A DNA stretch of 64,000 nt from Salvelinus alpinus (GCF_045679555.1 NC_092094.1:31216552-31280551); one strand, 5' to 3'; shown: positions 1 through 14,982, counted from the first letter of the stretch. Notes: generated by a model from the sequence alone, not told the origin. A program made the numbers and translations.

Positions 1-3000
1 ACAGTATGTTAATGTTTCTGCTTCTGACGGTGTGTGTACAGTATGTTAATGTTTCTGCTTCTGACTGTGTGTGTACAGTATGTTAATGTTTCTGCTTCTG
101 ACGGTGTGTGTACAGTATGTTAATGTTTCTGCTTCTGACGGTGTGTGTACAGTATGTTAATGTTTCTGCTTCTGACAGTGTGTGTACAGTATGTTAATGT
201 TTCTGCTTCTGACGGTGTGTGTACAGTATGTTAATGTTTCTGCTTCTGACAGTGTGTGTGTATGTTAATGTTTCTGCTTCTGACGGTGTGTGTACAGTAT
301 GTTAATGTTTCTGCTTCTGACAGTGTGTGTGTACAGTATGTTAATGTTTCTGCTTCTGACGGTGTGTGTACAGTATGTTAATGTTTCTGCTTCTGACAGT
401 GTGTGTACAGTATGTTAATGTTTCTGCTTCTGACAGTGTGTGTGTACAGTATGTTAATGTTTCTGCTTCTGACGGTGTGTGTACAGTATGTTAATGTTTC
501 TGCTTCTGACAGTGTGTGTACAGTATGTTAATGTTTCTGCTTCTGACAGTGTGTGTGTATGTTAATGTTTCTGCTTCTGACAGTGTGTGTACAGTATGTT
601 AATGTTTCTGCTTCTGACGGTGTGTGTACAGTATGTTAATGTTTCTGCTTCTGACGGTGTGTGTACAGTATGTTAATGTTTCTGCTTCTGACGGTGTGTG
701 TGCAGTATGTTAATGTTTCTGCTTCTGACGGTGTGTGTACAGTATGTTAATGTTTCGGCTTCTGACAGTGTGTGTATGTTAATGTTTCTGCTTCTGACGG
801 TGTGTGTACAGTATGTTAATGTTTCTGCTTCTGACAGTGTGTGTGTATGTTAATGTTTCTGCTTCTGACGGTGTGTGTACAGTATGTTAATGTTTCTGCT
901 TCTGACGGTGTGTGTACAGTATGTTAATGTTTCTGCTTCTGACGGTGTGTGTACAGTATGTTAATGTTTCTGCTTCTGACGGTGTGTGTACAGTATGTTC
1001 ATGTTTCTGCTTCTGACAGTGTGTGTGTATGTTAACGTTTCTGCTTCTGACGGTGTGTGTACAGTATGTTAATGTTTCTGCTTCTGACGGTGTGTGTACA
1101 GTATGTTAATGTTTCTGCTTCTGACGGTGTGTGTACAGTATGTTAATGTTTCTGCTTCTGACGGTGTGTGTACAGTATGTTAATGTTTCTGCTTCTGACG
1201 GTGTGTGTACAGTATGTTAATGTTTCTGCTTCTGACGGTGTGTGTGTACAGTATGTTAATGTTTCTGCTTCTGACGGTGTGTGTACAGTATGTTAATGTT
1301 TCTGCTTCTGACGGTGTGTGTACAGTATGTTAATGTTTCTGCTTCTGACGGTGTGTGTACAGTATGTTGATGTTTCGGCTTCTGACGGTGTGTGTACAGT
1401 ATGTTAATGTTTCTACTTCTGACGGTGTGTGTACAGTATGTTAATGTTTCTGCTTCTGACGGTGTGTGTACAGTATGTTAATGTTTCTGCTTCTGACGGT
1501 GTGTGTACAGTATGTTAATGTTTCTGCTTCTGACGGTGTGTGTACAGTATGTTAATGTTTCTGCTTCTGACGGTGTGTGTACAGTATGTTAATGTTTCTG
1601 CTTCTGACGGTGTGTGTACAGTATGTTAATGTTTCTGCTTCTGACGGTGTGTGTACAGTATGTTAATGTTTCTGCTTCTGACGGTGTGTGTACAGTATGT
1701 TAATGTTTCTGCTTCTGACGGTGTGTGTACAGTATGTTAATGTTTCTGCTTCTGACAGTGTGTGTACAGTATGTTAATGTTTCTGCTTCTGACGGTGTGT
1801 GTACAGTATGTTAATGTTTCTGCTTCTGACAGTGTGTGTGTATGTTAATGTTTCTGCTTCTGACGGTGTGTGTACAGTATGTTAATGTTTCTGCTTCTGA
1901 CAATGTGTGTGTACAGTATGTTAATGTTTCTGCTTCTGACGGTGTGTGTACAGTATGTTAATGTTTCTGCTTCTGACAGTGTGTGTACAGTATGTTAATG
2001 TTTCTGCTTCTGACAGTGTGTGTACAGTATGTTAATGTTTCTGCTTCTGACAGTGTGTGTGTATGTTAATGTTTCTGCTTCTGACAGTGTGTGTACAGTA
2101 TGTTAATGTTTCTGCTTCTGACGGTGTGTGTACAGTATGTTAATGTTTCTGCTTCTGACGGTGTGTGTACAGTATGTTAATGTTTCTGCTTCTGACGGTG
2201 TGTGTGCAGTATGTTAATGTTTCTGCTTCTGACGGTGTGTGTACAGTATGTTAATGTTTCGGCTTCTGACAGTGTGTGTGTATGTTAATGTTTCTGCTTC
2301 TGACGGTGTGTGTACAGTATGTTAATGTTTCTGCTTCTGACAGTGTGTGTGTATGTTAATGTTTCTGCTTCTGACGGTGTGTGTACAGTATGTTAATGTT
2401 TCTGCTTCTGACAGTGTGTGTGTACAGTATGTTAATGTTTCTGCTTCTGACGGTGTGTGTACAGTATGTTAATGTTTCTGCTTCTGACGGTGTGTGTACA
2501 GTATGTTAATGTTTCTGCTTCTGACAGTGTGTGTGTACAGTATGTTAATGTTTCTGCTTCTGACGGTGTGTGTACAGTATGTTAATGTTTCTGCTTCTGA
2601 CAGTGTGTGTACAGTATGTTAATGTTTCTGCTTCTGACAGTGTGTGTGTATGTTAATGTTTCTGCTTCTGACAGTGTGTGTACAGTATGTTAATGTTTCT
2701 GCTTCTGACGGTGTGTGTACAGTATGTTAATGTTTCTGCTTCTGACGGTGTGTGTACAGTATGTTAATGTTTCTGCTTCTGACGGTGTGTGTACAGTATG
2801 TTAATGTTTCTGCTTCTGACGGTGTGTGTACAGTATGTTAATGTTTCGGCTTCTGACAGTGTGTGTGTATGTTAATGTTTCTGCTTCTGACGGTGTGTGT
2901 ACAGTATGTTAATGTTTCTGCTTCTGACAGTGTGTGTGTATGTTAATGTTTCTGCTTCTGACGGTGTGTGTACAGTATGTTAATGTTTCTGCTTCTGACG

Positions 3001-6000
3001 GTGTGTGTACAGTATGTTAATGTTTCTGCTTCTGACGGTGTGTGTACAGTATGTTAATGTTTCTGCTTCTGACGGTGTGTGTACAGTATGTTAATGTTTC
3101 TGCTTCTGACAGTGTGTGTACAGTATGTTAATGTTTCTGCTTCTGACGGTGTGTGTACAGTATGTTAATGTTTCTGCTTCTGACGGTGTGTGTACAGTAT
3201 GTTAATGTTTCTGCTTCTGACGGTGTGTGTACAGTATGTTAATGTTTCTGCTTCTGACGGTGTGTGTACAGTATGTTAATGTTTCTGCTTCTGACGGTGT
3301 GTGTACAGTATGTTAATGTTTCTGCTTCTGACGGTGTGTGTACAGTATGTTAATGTTTCTGCTTCTGACAGTGTGTGTACAGTATGTTAATGTTTCTGCT
3401 TCTGACGGTGTGTGTACAGTATGTTAATGTTTCTGCTTCTGACAGTGTGTGTGTATGTTAATGTTTCTGCTTCTGACGGTGTGTGTACAGTATGTTAATG
3501 TTTCTGCTTCTGACAGTGTGTGTGTACAGTATGTTAATGTTTCTGCTTCTGACGGTGTGTGTACAGTATGTTAATGTTTCTGCTTCTGAGAGTGTGTGTA
3601 CAGTATGTTAATGTTTCTGCTTCTGACAGTGTGTGTACAGTATGTTAATGTTTCTGCTTCTGACAGTGTGTGTGTATGTTAATGTTTCTGCTTCTGACAG
3701 TGTGTGTACAGTATGTTAATGTTTCTGCTTCTGACGGTGTGTGTACAGTATGTTAATGTTTCTGCTTCTGACGGTGTGTGTACAGTATGTTAATGTTTCT
3801 GCTTCTGACGGTGTGTGTGCAGTATGTTAATGTTTCTGCTTCTGACGGTGTGTGTACAGTATGTTAATGTTTCGGCTTCTGACAGTGTGTGTGTATGTTA
3901 ATGTTTCTGCTTCTGACGGTGTGTGTACAGTATGTTAATGTTTCTGCTTCTGACAGTGTGTGTGTATGTTAATGTTTCTGCTTCTGACGGTGTGTGTACA
4001 GTATGTTAATGTTTCTGCTTCTGACAGTGTGTGTGTACAGTATGTTAATGTTTCTGCTTCTGACGGTGTGTGTACAGTATGTTAATGTTTCTGCTTCTGA
4101 CAGTGTGTGTACAGTATGTTAATGTTTCTGCTTCTGACAGTGTGTGTGTACAGTATGTTAATGTTTCTGCTTCTGACGGTGTGTGTACAGTATGTTAATG
4201 TTTCTGCTTCTGACAGTGTGTGTACAGTATGTTAATGTTTCTGCTTCTGACAGTGTGTGTGTATGTTAATGTTTCTGCTTCTGACAGTGTGTGTACAGTA
4301 TGTTAATGTTTCTGCTTCTGACGGTGTGTGTACAGTATGTTAATGTTTCTGCTTCTGACGGTGTGTGTACAGTATGTTAATGTTTCTGCTTCTGACGGTG
4401 TGTGTGCAGTATGTTAATGTTTCTGCTTCTGACGGTGTGTGTACAGTATGTTAATGTTTCGGCTTCTGACAGTGTGTGTGTATGTTAATGTTTCTGCTTC
4501 TGACGGTGTGTGTACAGTATGTTAATGTTTCTGCTTCTGACAGTGTGTGTGTATGTTAATGTTTCTGCTTCTGACGGTGTGTGTACAGTATGTTAATGTT
4601 TCTGCTTCTGACGGTGTGTGTACAGTATGTTAATGTTTCTGCTTCTGACGGTGTGTGTACAGTATGTTAATGTTTCTGCTTCTGACGGTGTGTGTACAGT
4701 ATGTTCATGTTTCTGCTTCTGACAGTGTGTGTGTATGTTAACGTTTCTGCTTCTGACGGTGTGTGTACAGTATGTTAATGTTTCTGCTTCTGACGGTGTG
4801 TGTACAGTATGTTAATGTTTCTGCTTCTGACGGTGTGTGTACAGTATGTTAATGTTTCTGCTTCTGACGGTGTGTGTACAGTATGTTAATGTTTCTGCTT
4901 CTGACGGTGTGTGTACAGTATGTTAATGTTTCTGCTTCTGACGGTGTGTGTGTACAGTATGTTAATGTTTCTGCTTCTGACGGTGTGTGTACAGTATGTT
5001 AATGTTTCTGCTTCTGACGGTGTGTGTACAGTATGTTAATGTTTCTGCTTCTGACGGTGTGTGTACAGTATGTTAATGTTTCTGCTTCTGACGGTGTGTG
5101 TACAGTATGTTAATGTTTCTGCTTCTGACGGTGTGTGTACAGTATGTTAATGTTTCTGCTTCTGACGGTGTGTGTACAGTATGTTAATGTTTCTGCTTCT
5201 GACGGTGTGTGTACAGTATGTTAATGTTTCTGCTTCTGACGGTGTGTGTACAGTATGTTAATGTTTCGGCTTCTGACGGTGTGTGTACAGTATGTTAATG
5301 TTTCTGCTTCTGACGGTGTGTGTACAGTATGTTAATGTTTCTGCTTCTGACGGTGTGTGTACAGTATGTTAATGTTTCTGCTTCTGACGGTGTGTGTACA
5401 GTATGTTAATGTTTCTGCTTCTGACGGTGTGTGTACAGTATGTTAATGTTTCTGCTTCTGACGGTGTGTGTACAGTATGTTAATGTTTCTGCTTCTGACG
5501 GTGTGTGTACAGTATGTTAATGTTTCTGCTTCTGACGGTGTGTGTACAGTATGTTAATGTTTCGGCTTCTGACAGTGTGTGTGTATGTTAATGTTTCTGC
5601 TTCTGACGGTGTGTGTACAGTATGTTAATGTTTCTGCTTCTGACAGTGTGTGTGTATGTTAATGTTTCTGCTTCTGACGGTGTGTGTACAGTATGTTAAT
5701 GTTTCTGCTTCTGACAGTGTGTGTGTACAGTATGTTAATGTTTCTGCTTCTGACGGTGTGTGTACAGTATGTTAATGTTTCTGCTTCTGACAGTGTGTGT
5801 ACAGTATGTTAATGTTTCTGCTTCTGACAGGTGTGTGTACAGTATGTTAATGTTTCTGCTTCTGACGGTGTGTGTACAGTATGTTAATGTTTCTGCTTCT
5901 GACGGTGTGTGTACAGTATGTTAATGTTTCTGCTTCTGACAGTGTGTGTACAGTATGTTAATGTTTCTGCTTCTGACGGTGTGTGTACAGTATGTTAATG

Positions 6001-9000
6001 TTTCTGCTTCTGACGGTGTGTGTACAGTATGTTAATGTTTCTGCTTCTGACGGTGTGTGTACAGTATGTTAATGTTTCTGCTTCTGACGGTGTGTGTACA
6101 GTATGTTAATGTTTCGGCTTCTGACAGTGTGTGTGTATGTTAATGTTTCTGCTTCTGACGGTGTGTGTACAGTATGTTAATGTTTCTGCTTCTGACAGTG
6201 TGTGTGTATGTTAATGTTTCTGCTTCTGACGGTGTGTGTACAGTATGTTAATGTTTCTGCTTCTGACGGTGTGTGTACAGTATGTTAATGTTTCGGCTTC
6301 TGACGGTGTGTGTACAGTATGTTAATGTTTCTGCTTCTGACTGTGTGTGTACAGTATGTTAATGTTTCTGCTTCTGACGGTGTGTGTACAGTATGTTAAT
6401 GTTTCTGCTTCTGACGGTGTGTGTACAGTATGTTAATGTTTCTGCTTCTGACGGTGTGTGTGTATGTTAATGTTTCTGCTTCTGACGGTGTGTGTACAGT
6501 ATGTTAATGTTTCTGCTTCTGACGGTGTGTGTACAGTATGTTAATGTTTCTGCTTCTGACGGTGTGTGTACAGTATGTTAATGTTTCTGCTTCTGACGGT
6601 GTGTGTACAGTATGTTAATGTTTCTGCTTCTGACGGTGTGTGTACAGTATGTTAATGTTTCTGCTTCTGACAGTGTGTGTACAGTATGTTAATGTTTCTG
6701 CTTCTGACGGTGTGTGTACAGTATGTTAATGTTTCTGCTTCTGACAGTGTGTGTGTATGTTAATGTTTCTGCTTCTGACGGTGTGTGTACAGTATGTTAA
6801 TGTTTCTGCTTCTGACAGTGTGTGTGTACAGTATGTTAATGTTTCTGCTTCTGACGGTGTGTGTACAGTATGTTAATGTTTCTGCTTCTGACAGTGTGTG
6901 TACAGTATGTTAATGTTTCTGCTTCTGACAGTGTGTGTGTACAGTATGTTAATGTTTCTGCTTCTGACGGTGTGTGTACAGTATGTTAATGTTTCTGCTT
7001 CTGACAGTGTGTGTCGTATGTTAATGTTTCTGCTTCTGACAGTGTGTGTACAGTATGTTAATGTTTCTGCTTCTGACGGTGTGTGTACAGTATGTTAATG
7101 TTTCTGCTTCTGACGGTGTGTGTACAGTATGTTAATGTTTCTGCTTCTGACGGTGTGTGTACAGTATGTTAATGTTTCTGCTTCTGACGGTGTGTGTACA
7201 GTATGTTAATGTTTCTGCTTCTGACAGTGTGTGTGTATGTTAATGTTTCTGCTTCTGACGGTGTGTGTACAGTATGTTAATGTTTCTGCTTCTGACGGTG
7301 TGTGTGTATGTTAATGTTTCTGCTTCTGACGGTGTGTGTACAGTATGTTAATGTTTCTGCTTCTGACGGTGTGTGTACAGTATGTTAATGTTTCTGCTTC
7401 TGACGGTGTGTGTACAGTATGTTAATGTTTCTGCTTCTGACGGTGTGTGTACAGTATGTTAATGTTTCTGCTTCTGACGGTGTGTGTACAGTATGTTAAT
7501 GTTTCTGCTTCTGACGGTGTGTGTACAGTATGTTAATGTTTCTGCTTCTGACAGTGTGTGTGTACAGTATGTTAATGTTTCTGCTTCTGACGGTGTGTGT
7601 ACAGTATGTTAATGTTTCTGCTTCTGACAGTGTGTGTACAGTATGTTAATGTTTCTGCTTCTGACAGTGTGTGTGTATGTTAATGTTTCTGCTTCTGACA
7701 GTGTGTGTACAGTATGTTAATGTTTCTGCTTCTGACGGTGTGTGTACAGTATGTTAATGTTTCTGCTTCTGACGGTGTGTGTACAGTATGTTAATGTTTC
7801 TGCTTCTGACGGTGTGTGTACAGTATGTTAATGTTTCTGCTTCTGACGGTGTGTGTACAGTATGTTAATGTTTCTGCTTCTGACGGTGTGTGTACAGTAT
7901 GTTAATGTTTCTGCTTCTGACGGTGTGTGTACAGTATGTTAATGTTTCTGCTTCTGACAGTGTGTGTGTATGTTAATGTTTCTGCTTCTGACGGTGTGTG
8001 TACAGTATGTTAATGTTTCTGCTTCTGACGGTGTGTGTACAGTATGTTAATGTTTCTGCTTCTGACGGTGTGTGTACAGTATGTTAATGTTTCTGCTTCT
8101 GACGGTGTGTGTACAGTATGTTAATGTTTCTGCTTCTGACAGGTGTGTGTACAGTATGTTAATGTTTCTGCTTCTGACGGTGTGTGTACAGTATGTTAAT
8201 GTTTCTGCTTCTGACGGTGTGTGTGTATGTTAATGTTTCTGCTTCTGACGGTGTGTGTACAGTATGTTAATGTTTCTGCTTCTGACGGTGTGTGTACAGT
8301 ATGTTAATGTTTCTGCTTCTGACGGTGTGTGTACAGTATGTTAATGTTTCTGCTTCTGACGGTGTGTGTACAGTATGTTAATGTTTCTGCTTCTGACGGT
8401 GTGTGTACAGTATGTTAATGTTTCTGCTTCTGACAGTGTGTGTACAGTATGTTAATGTTTCTGCTTCTGACGGTGTGTGTACAGTATGTTAATGTTTCTG
8501 CTTCTGACAGTGTGTGTGTATGTTAATGTTTCTGCTTCTGACGGTGTGTGTACAGTATGTTAATGTTTCTGCTTCTGACAGTGTGTGTGTACAGTATGTT
8601 AATGTTTCTGCTTCTGACGGTGTGTGTACAGTATGTTAATGTTTCTGCTTCTGACAGTGTGTGTACAGTATGTTAATGTTTCTGCTTCTGACAGTGTGTG
8701 TGTACAGTATGTTAATGTTTCTGCTTCTGACGGTGTGTGTACAGTATGTTAATGTTTCTGCTTCTGACAGTGTGTGTACAGTATGTTAATGTTTCTGCTT
8801 CTGACAGTGTGTGTGTATGTTAATGTTTCTGCTTCTGACAGTGTGTGTACAGTATGTTAATGTTTCTGCTTCTGACGGTGTGTGTACAGTATGTTAATGT
8901 TTCTGCTTCTGACGGTGTGTGTACAGTATGTTAATGTTTCTGCTTCTGACGGTGTGTGTGCAGTATGTTAATGTTTCTGCTTCTGACGGTGTGTGTACAG

Positions 9001-12000
9001 TATGTTAATGTTTCGGCTTCTGACAGTGTGTGTGTATGTTAATGTTTCTGCTTCTGACGGTGTGTGTACAGTATGTTAATGTTTCTGCTTCTGACAGTGT
9101 GTGTGTATGTTAATGTTTCTGCTTCTGACGGTGTGTGTACAGTATGTTAATGTTTCTGCTTCTGACGGTGTGTGTACAGTATGTTAATGTTTCTGCTTCT
9201 GACGGTGTGTGTACAGTATGTTAATGTTTCTGCTTCTGACGGTGTGTGTACAGTATGTTCATGTTTCTGCTTCTGACAGTGTGTGTGTATGTTAACGTTT
9301 CTGCTTCTGACGGTGTGTGTACAGTATGTTAATGTTTCTGCTTCTGACGGTGTGTGTACAGTATGTTAATGTTTCTGCTTCTGACGGTGTGTGTACAGTA
9401 TGTTAATGTTTCTGCTTCTGACGGTGTGTGTACAGTATGTTAATGTTTCTGCTTCTGACGGTGTGTGTACAGTATGTTAATGTTTCTGCTTCTGACGGTG
9501 TGTGTGTACAGTATGTTAATGTTTCTGCTTCTGACGGTGTGTGTACAGTATGTTAATGTTTCTGCTTCTGACGGTGTGTGTACAGTATGTTAATGTTTCT
9601 GCTTCTGACGGTGTGTGTACAGTATGTTGATGTTTCGGCTTCTGACGGTGTGTGTACAGTATGTTAATGTTTCTACTTCTGACGGTGTGTGTACAGTATG
9701 TTAATGTTTCTGCTTCTGACGGTGTGTGTACAGTATGTTAATGTTTCTGCTTCTGACGGTGTGTGTACAGTATGTTAATGTTTCTGCTTCTGACGGTGTG
9801 TGTACAGTATGTTAATGTTTCTGCTTCTGACGGTGTGTGTACAGTATGTTAATGTTTCGGCTTCTGACGGTGTGTGTACAGTATGTTAATGTTTCTGCTT
9901 CTGACGGTGTGTGTACAGTATGTTAATGTTTCTGCTTCTGACGGTGTGTGTACAGTATGTTAATGTTTCTGCTTCTGACGGTGTGTGTACAGTATGTTAA
10001 TGTTTCTGCTTCTGACGGTGTGTGTACAGTATGTTAATGTTTCTGCTTCTGACGGTGTGTGTACAGTATGTTAATGTTTCTGCTTCTGACGGTGTGTGTA
10101 CAGTATGTTAATGTTTCTGCTTCTGACGGTGTGTGTGTATGTTAATGTTTCTGCTTCTGACGGTGTGTGTACAGTATGTTAATGTTTCTGCTTCTGACGG
10201 TGTGTGTACAGTATGTTAATGTTTCTGCTTCTGACGGTGTGTGTACAGTATGTTAATGTTTCTGCTTCTGACGGTGTGTGTACAGTATGTTAATGTTTCT
10301 GCTTCTGACGGTGTGTGTACAGTATGTTAATGTTTCTGCTTCTGACGGTGTGTGTACAGTATGTTAATGTTTCTGCTTCTGACAGTGTGTGTGTACAGTA
10401 TGTTAATGTTTCTGCTTCTGACGGTGTGTGTACAGTATGTTAATGTTTCTGCTTCTGACGGTGTGTGTACAGTATGTTAATGTTTCTGCTTCTGACGGTG
10501 TGTGTACAGTATGTTAATGTTTCTGCTTCTGACGGTGTGTGTACAGTATGTTAATGTTTCTGCTTCTGACGGTGTGTGTACAGTATGTTAATGTTTCTGC
10601 TTCTGACGGTGTGTGTACAGTATGTTAATGTTTCTGCTTCTGACGGTGTGTGTGTATGTTAATGTTTCTGCTTCTGACGGTGTGTGTACAGTATGTTAAT
10701 GTTTCTGCTTCTGACGGTGTGTGTACAGTATGTTAATGTTTCTGCTTCTGACGGTGTGTGTACAGTATGTTAATGTTTCTGCTTCTGACGGTGTGTGTAC
10801 AGTATGTTAATGTTTCTGCTTCTGACGGTGTGTGTACAGTATGTTAATGTTTCTGCTTCTGACGGTGTGTGTACAGTATGTTAATGTTTCTGCTTCTGAC
10901 GGTGTGTGTACAGTATGTTAATGTTTCTGCTTCTGACGGTGTGTGTACAGTATGTTAATGTTTCTGCTTCTGACAGTGTGTGTACAGTATGTTAATGTTT
11001 CTGCTTCTGACAGTGTGTGTGTATGTTAATGTTTCTGCTTCTGACAGTGTGTGTACAGTATGTTAATGTTTCTGCTTCTGACGGTGTGTGTACAGTATGT
11101 TAATGTTTCTGCTTCTGACGGTGTGTGTACAGTATGTTAATGTTTCTGCTTCTGACGGTGTGTGTGCAGTATGTTAATGTTTCTGCTTCTGACGGTGTGT
11201 GTACAGTATGTTAATGTTTCGGCTTCTGACAGTGTGTGTGTATGTTAATGTTTCTGCTTCTGACGGTGTGTGTACAGTATGTTAATGTTTCTGCTTCTGA
11301 CAGTGTGTGTGTATGTTAATGTTTCTGCTTCTGACGGTGTGTGTACAGTATGTTAATGTTTCTGCTTCTGACGGTGTGTGTACAGTATGTTAATGTTTCT
11401 GCTTCTGACGGTGTGTGTACAGTATGTTAATGTTTCTGCTTCTGACGGTGTGTGTACAGTATGTTCATGTTTCTGCTTCTGACAGTGTGTGTGTATGTTA
11501 ACGTTTCTGCTTCTGACGGTGTGTGTACAGTATGTTAATGTTTCTGCTTCTGACGGTGTGTGTACAGTATGTTAATGTTTCTGCTTCTGACGGTGTGTGT
11601 ACAGTATGTTAATGTTTCTGCTTCTGACGGTGTGTGTACAGTATGTTAATGTTTCTGCTTCTGACGGTGTGTGTACAGTATGTTAATGTTTCTGCTTCTG
11701 ACGGTGTGTGTGTACAGTATGTTAATGTTTCTGCTTCTGACGGTGTGTGTACAGTATGTTAATGTTTCTGCTTCTGACGGTGTGTGTACAGTATGTTAAT
11801 GTTTCTGCTTCTGACGGTGTGTGTACAGTATGTTAATGTTTCGGCTTCTGACGGTGTGTGTACAGTATGTTAATGTTTCTACTTCTGACGGTGTGTGTAC
11901 AGTATGTTAATGTTTCTGCTTCTGACGGTGTGTGTACAGTATGTTAATGTTTCTGCTTCTGACGGTGTGTGTACAGTATGTTAATGTTTCTGCTTCTGAC

Positions 12001-14982
12001 GGTGTGTGTACAGTATGTTAATGTTTCTGCTTCTGACGGTGTGTGTACAGTATGTTAATGTTTCTGCTTCTGACGGTGTGTGTACAGTATGTTAATGTTT
12101 CTGCTTCTGACGGTGTGTGTACAGTATGTTAATGTTTCTGCTTCTGACGGTGTGTGTACAGTATGTTAATGTTTCTGCTTCTGACGGTGTGTGTACAGTA
12201 TGTTAATGTTTCTGCTTCTGACAGTGTGTGTACAGTATGTTAATGTTTCTGCTTCTGACGGTGTGTGTACAGTATGTTAATGTTTCTGCTTCTGACGGTG
12301 TGTGTACAGTATGTTAATGTTTCTGCTTCTGACGGTGTGTGTACAGTATGTTAATGTTTCTGCTTCTGACGGTGTGTGTACAGTATGTTAATGTTTCTGC
12401 TTCTGACGGTGTGTGTACAGTATGTTAATGTTTCTGCTTCTGACGGTGTGTGTACAGTATGTTAATGTTTCTGCTTCTGACGGTGTGTGTACAGTATGTT
12501 AATGTTTCTGCTTCTGACGGTGTGTGTACAGTATGTTAATGTTTCTGCTTCTGACGGTGTGTGTACAGTATGTTAATGTTTCTGCTTCTGACGGTGTGTG
12601 TACAGTATGTTAATGTTTCTGCTTCTGACGGTGTGTGTACAGTATGTTAATGTTTCTGCTTCTGACAGTGTGTGTACAGTATGTTAATGTTTCTGCTTCT
12701 GACAGTGTGTGTGTATGTTAATGTTTCTGCTTCTGACAGTGTGTGTACAGTATGTTAATGTTTCTGCTTCTGACGGTGTGTGTACAGTATGTTAATGTTT
12801 CTGCTTCTGACGGTGTGTGTACAGTATGTTAATGTTTCTGCTTCTGACGGTGTGTGTGCAGTATGTTAATGTTTCTGCTTCTGACGGTGTGTGTACAGTA
12901 TGTTAATGTTTCGGCTTCTGACAGTGTGTGTGTATGTTAATGTTTCTGCTTCTGACGGTGTGTGTACAGTATGTTAATGTTTCTGCTTCTGACAGTGTGT
13001 GTGTATGTTAATGTTTCTGCTTCTGACGGTGTGTGTACAGTATGTTAATGTTTCTGCTTCTGACGGTGTGTGTACAGTATGTTAATGTTTCTGCTTCTGA
13101 CGGTGTGTGTACAGTATGTTAATGTTTCTGCTTCTGACGGTGTGTGTACAGTATGTTCATGTTTCTGCTTCTGACAGTGTGTGTGTATGTTAACGTTTCT
13201 GCTTCTGACGGTGTGTGTACAGTATGTTAATGTTTCTGCTTCTGACGGTGTGTGTACAGTATGTTAATGTTTCTGCTTCTGACGGTGTGTGTACAGTATG
13301 TTAATGTTTCTGCTTCTGACGGTGTGTGTACAGTATGTTAATGTTTCTGCTTCTGACGGTGTGTGTACAGTATGTTAATGTTTCTGCTTCTGACGGTGTG
13401 TGTACAGTATGTTAATGTTTCTGCTTCTGACGGTGTGTGTACAGTATGTTAATGTTTCTGCTTCTGACGGTGTGTGTACAGTATGTTAATGTTTCTGCTT
13501 CTGACGGTGTGTGTACAGTATGTTAATGTTTCTGCTTCTGACGGTGTGTGTACAGTATGTTAATGTTTCTGCTTCTGACGGTGTGTGTACAGTATGTTAA
13601 TGTTTCTGCTTCTGACGGTGTGTGTACAGTATGTTAATGTTTCTGCTTCTGACGGTGTGTGTACAGTATGTTAATGTTTCTGCTTCTGACGGTGTGTGTA
13701 CAGTATGTTAATGTTTCTGCTTCTGACGGTGTGTGTACAGTATGTTAATGTTTCTGCTTCTGACGGTGTGTGTACAGTATGTTAATGTTTCTGCTTCTGA
13801 CGGTGTGTGTACAGTATGTTAATGTTTCTGCTTCTGACGGTGTGTGTACAGTATGTTAATGTTTCTGCTTCTGACGGTGTGTGTACAGTATGTTAATGTT
13901 TCTGCTTCTGACGGTGTGTGTACAGTATGTTAATGTTTCTGCTTCTGACGGTGTGTGTACAGTATGTTAATGTTTCTGCTTCTGACAGTGTGTGTGTATG
14001 TTAATGTTTCTGCTTCTGACGGTGTGTGTACAGTATGTTAATGTTTCTGCTTCTGACGGTGTGTGTACAGTATGTTAATGTTTCTGCTTCTGACGGTGTG
14101 TGTACAGTATGTTAATGTTTCTGCTTCTGACGGTGTGTGTACAGTATGTTCATGTTTCTGCTTCTGACAGTGTGTGTGTATGTTAACGTTTCTGCTTCTG
14201 ACGGTGTGTGTACAGTATGTTAATGTTTCTGCTTCTGACGGTGTGTGTACAGTATGTTAATGTTTCTGCTTCTGACGGTGTGTGTACAGTATGTTAATGT
14301 TTCTGCTTCTGACGGTATGTGTACAGTATGTTAATGTTTCTGCTTCTGACGGTGTGTGTACAGTATGTTAATGTTTCTGCTTCTGACGGTTTGTGTACAG
14401 TATGTTAATGTTTCTGCTTCTGACGGTGTGTGTACAGTATGTTAATGTTTCTGCTTCTGACGGTGTGTGTACAGTATGTAATGTTTCTGCTTCTACGGTG
14501 TGTGTACAGTATGTTANNNNNNNNNNNNNNNNNNNNNNNNNNNNNNNNNNNNNNNNNNNNNNNNNNNNNNNNNNNNNNNNNNNNNNNNNNNNNNNNNNNN
14601 NNNNNNNNNNNNNNNNAGTGTGTGTGTATGTTAATGTTTCTGCTTCTGACAGTGTGTGTGTATGTTAATGTTTCTGCTTCTGACGGTGTGTGTACAGTAT
14701 GTTAATGTTTCTGCTTCTGACGGTGTGTGTACAGTATGTTAATGTTTCTGCTTCTGACGGTGTGTGTACAGTATGTTAATGTTTCTGCTTCTGACGGTGT
14801 GTGTACAGTATGTTAATGTTTCTGCTTCTGACGGTGTGTGTACAGTATGTTAATGTTTCTGCTTCTGACAGTGTGTGTGTATGTTAATGTTTCTGCTTCT
14901 GACAGTGTGTGTGTATGTTAATGTTTCTGCTTCTGACGGTGTGTGTGTATGTTAATGTTTCTGCTTCTGACGGTGTGTGTGT
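1..14982. repeat. 37-bp satellite array with higher-order structure
   Basis: This is a head-to-tail array of about 400 copies of a 37-bp unit. The unit contains acagtatgttaatg, then tttctgcttctgac, then ggtgtgtgt or agtgtgtgt. A shorter variant drops the acag and reads gtgtgtgtatgtt. Copies are nearly identical, so the array was recently amplified or homogenised. Rare variants (gttcatg, gttaacg, gtgcagtatg, tttcggc) recur together at fixed distances, showing multi-unit modules. Stop codons interrupt the + frames and no protein is supported. The array ends abruptly at unique DNA near 14983. The true size is unknown because an assembly gap lies inside it. Confidence 0.97.
14517..14616. other. 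Assembly gap (100 N)
   Basis: Exactly 100 N lie inside the satellite, the usual placeholder for a gap of unknown length. The units just left of it carry single-base losses (for example gtatgtaatg and ttctacgg), as expected at a low-quality contig end. The array is therefore probably longer than shown. Confidence 0.98.

Noticed and set aside
6898-7098. Short reading frames through the 37-bp satellite
   Set aside because: They arise only where a rare unit-length variant removes the regular stop; composition is purely repeat-derived.
1-14982. CRISPR-like array
   Set aside because: The 37-bp repeats have no unique spacers and lie in a vertebrate genome; it is a satellite.
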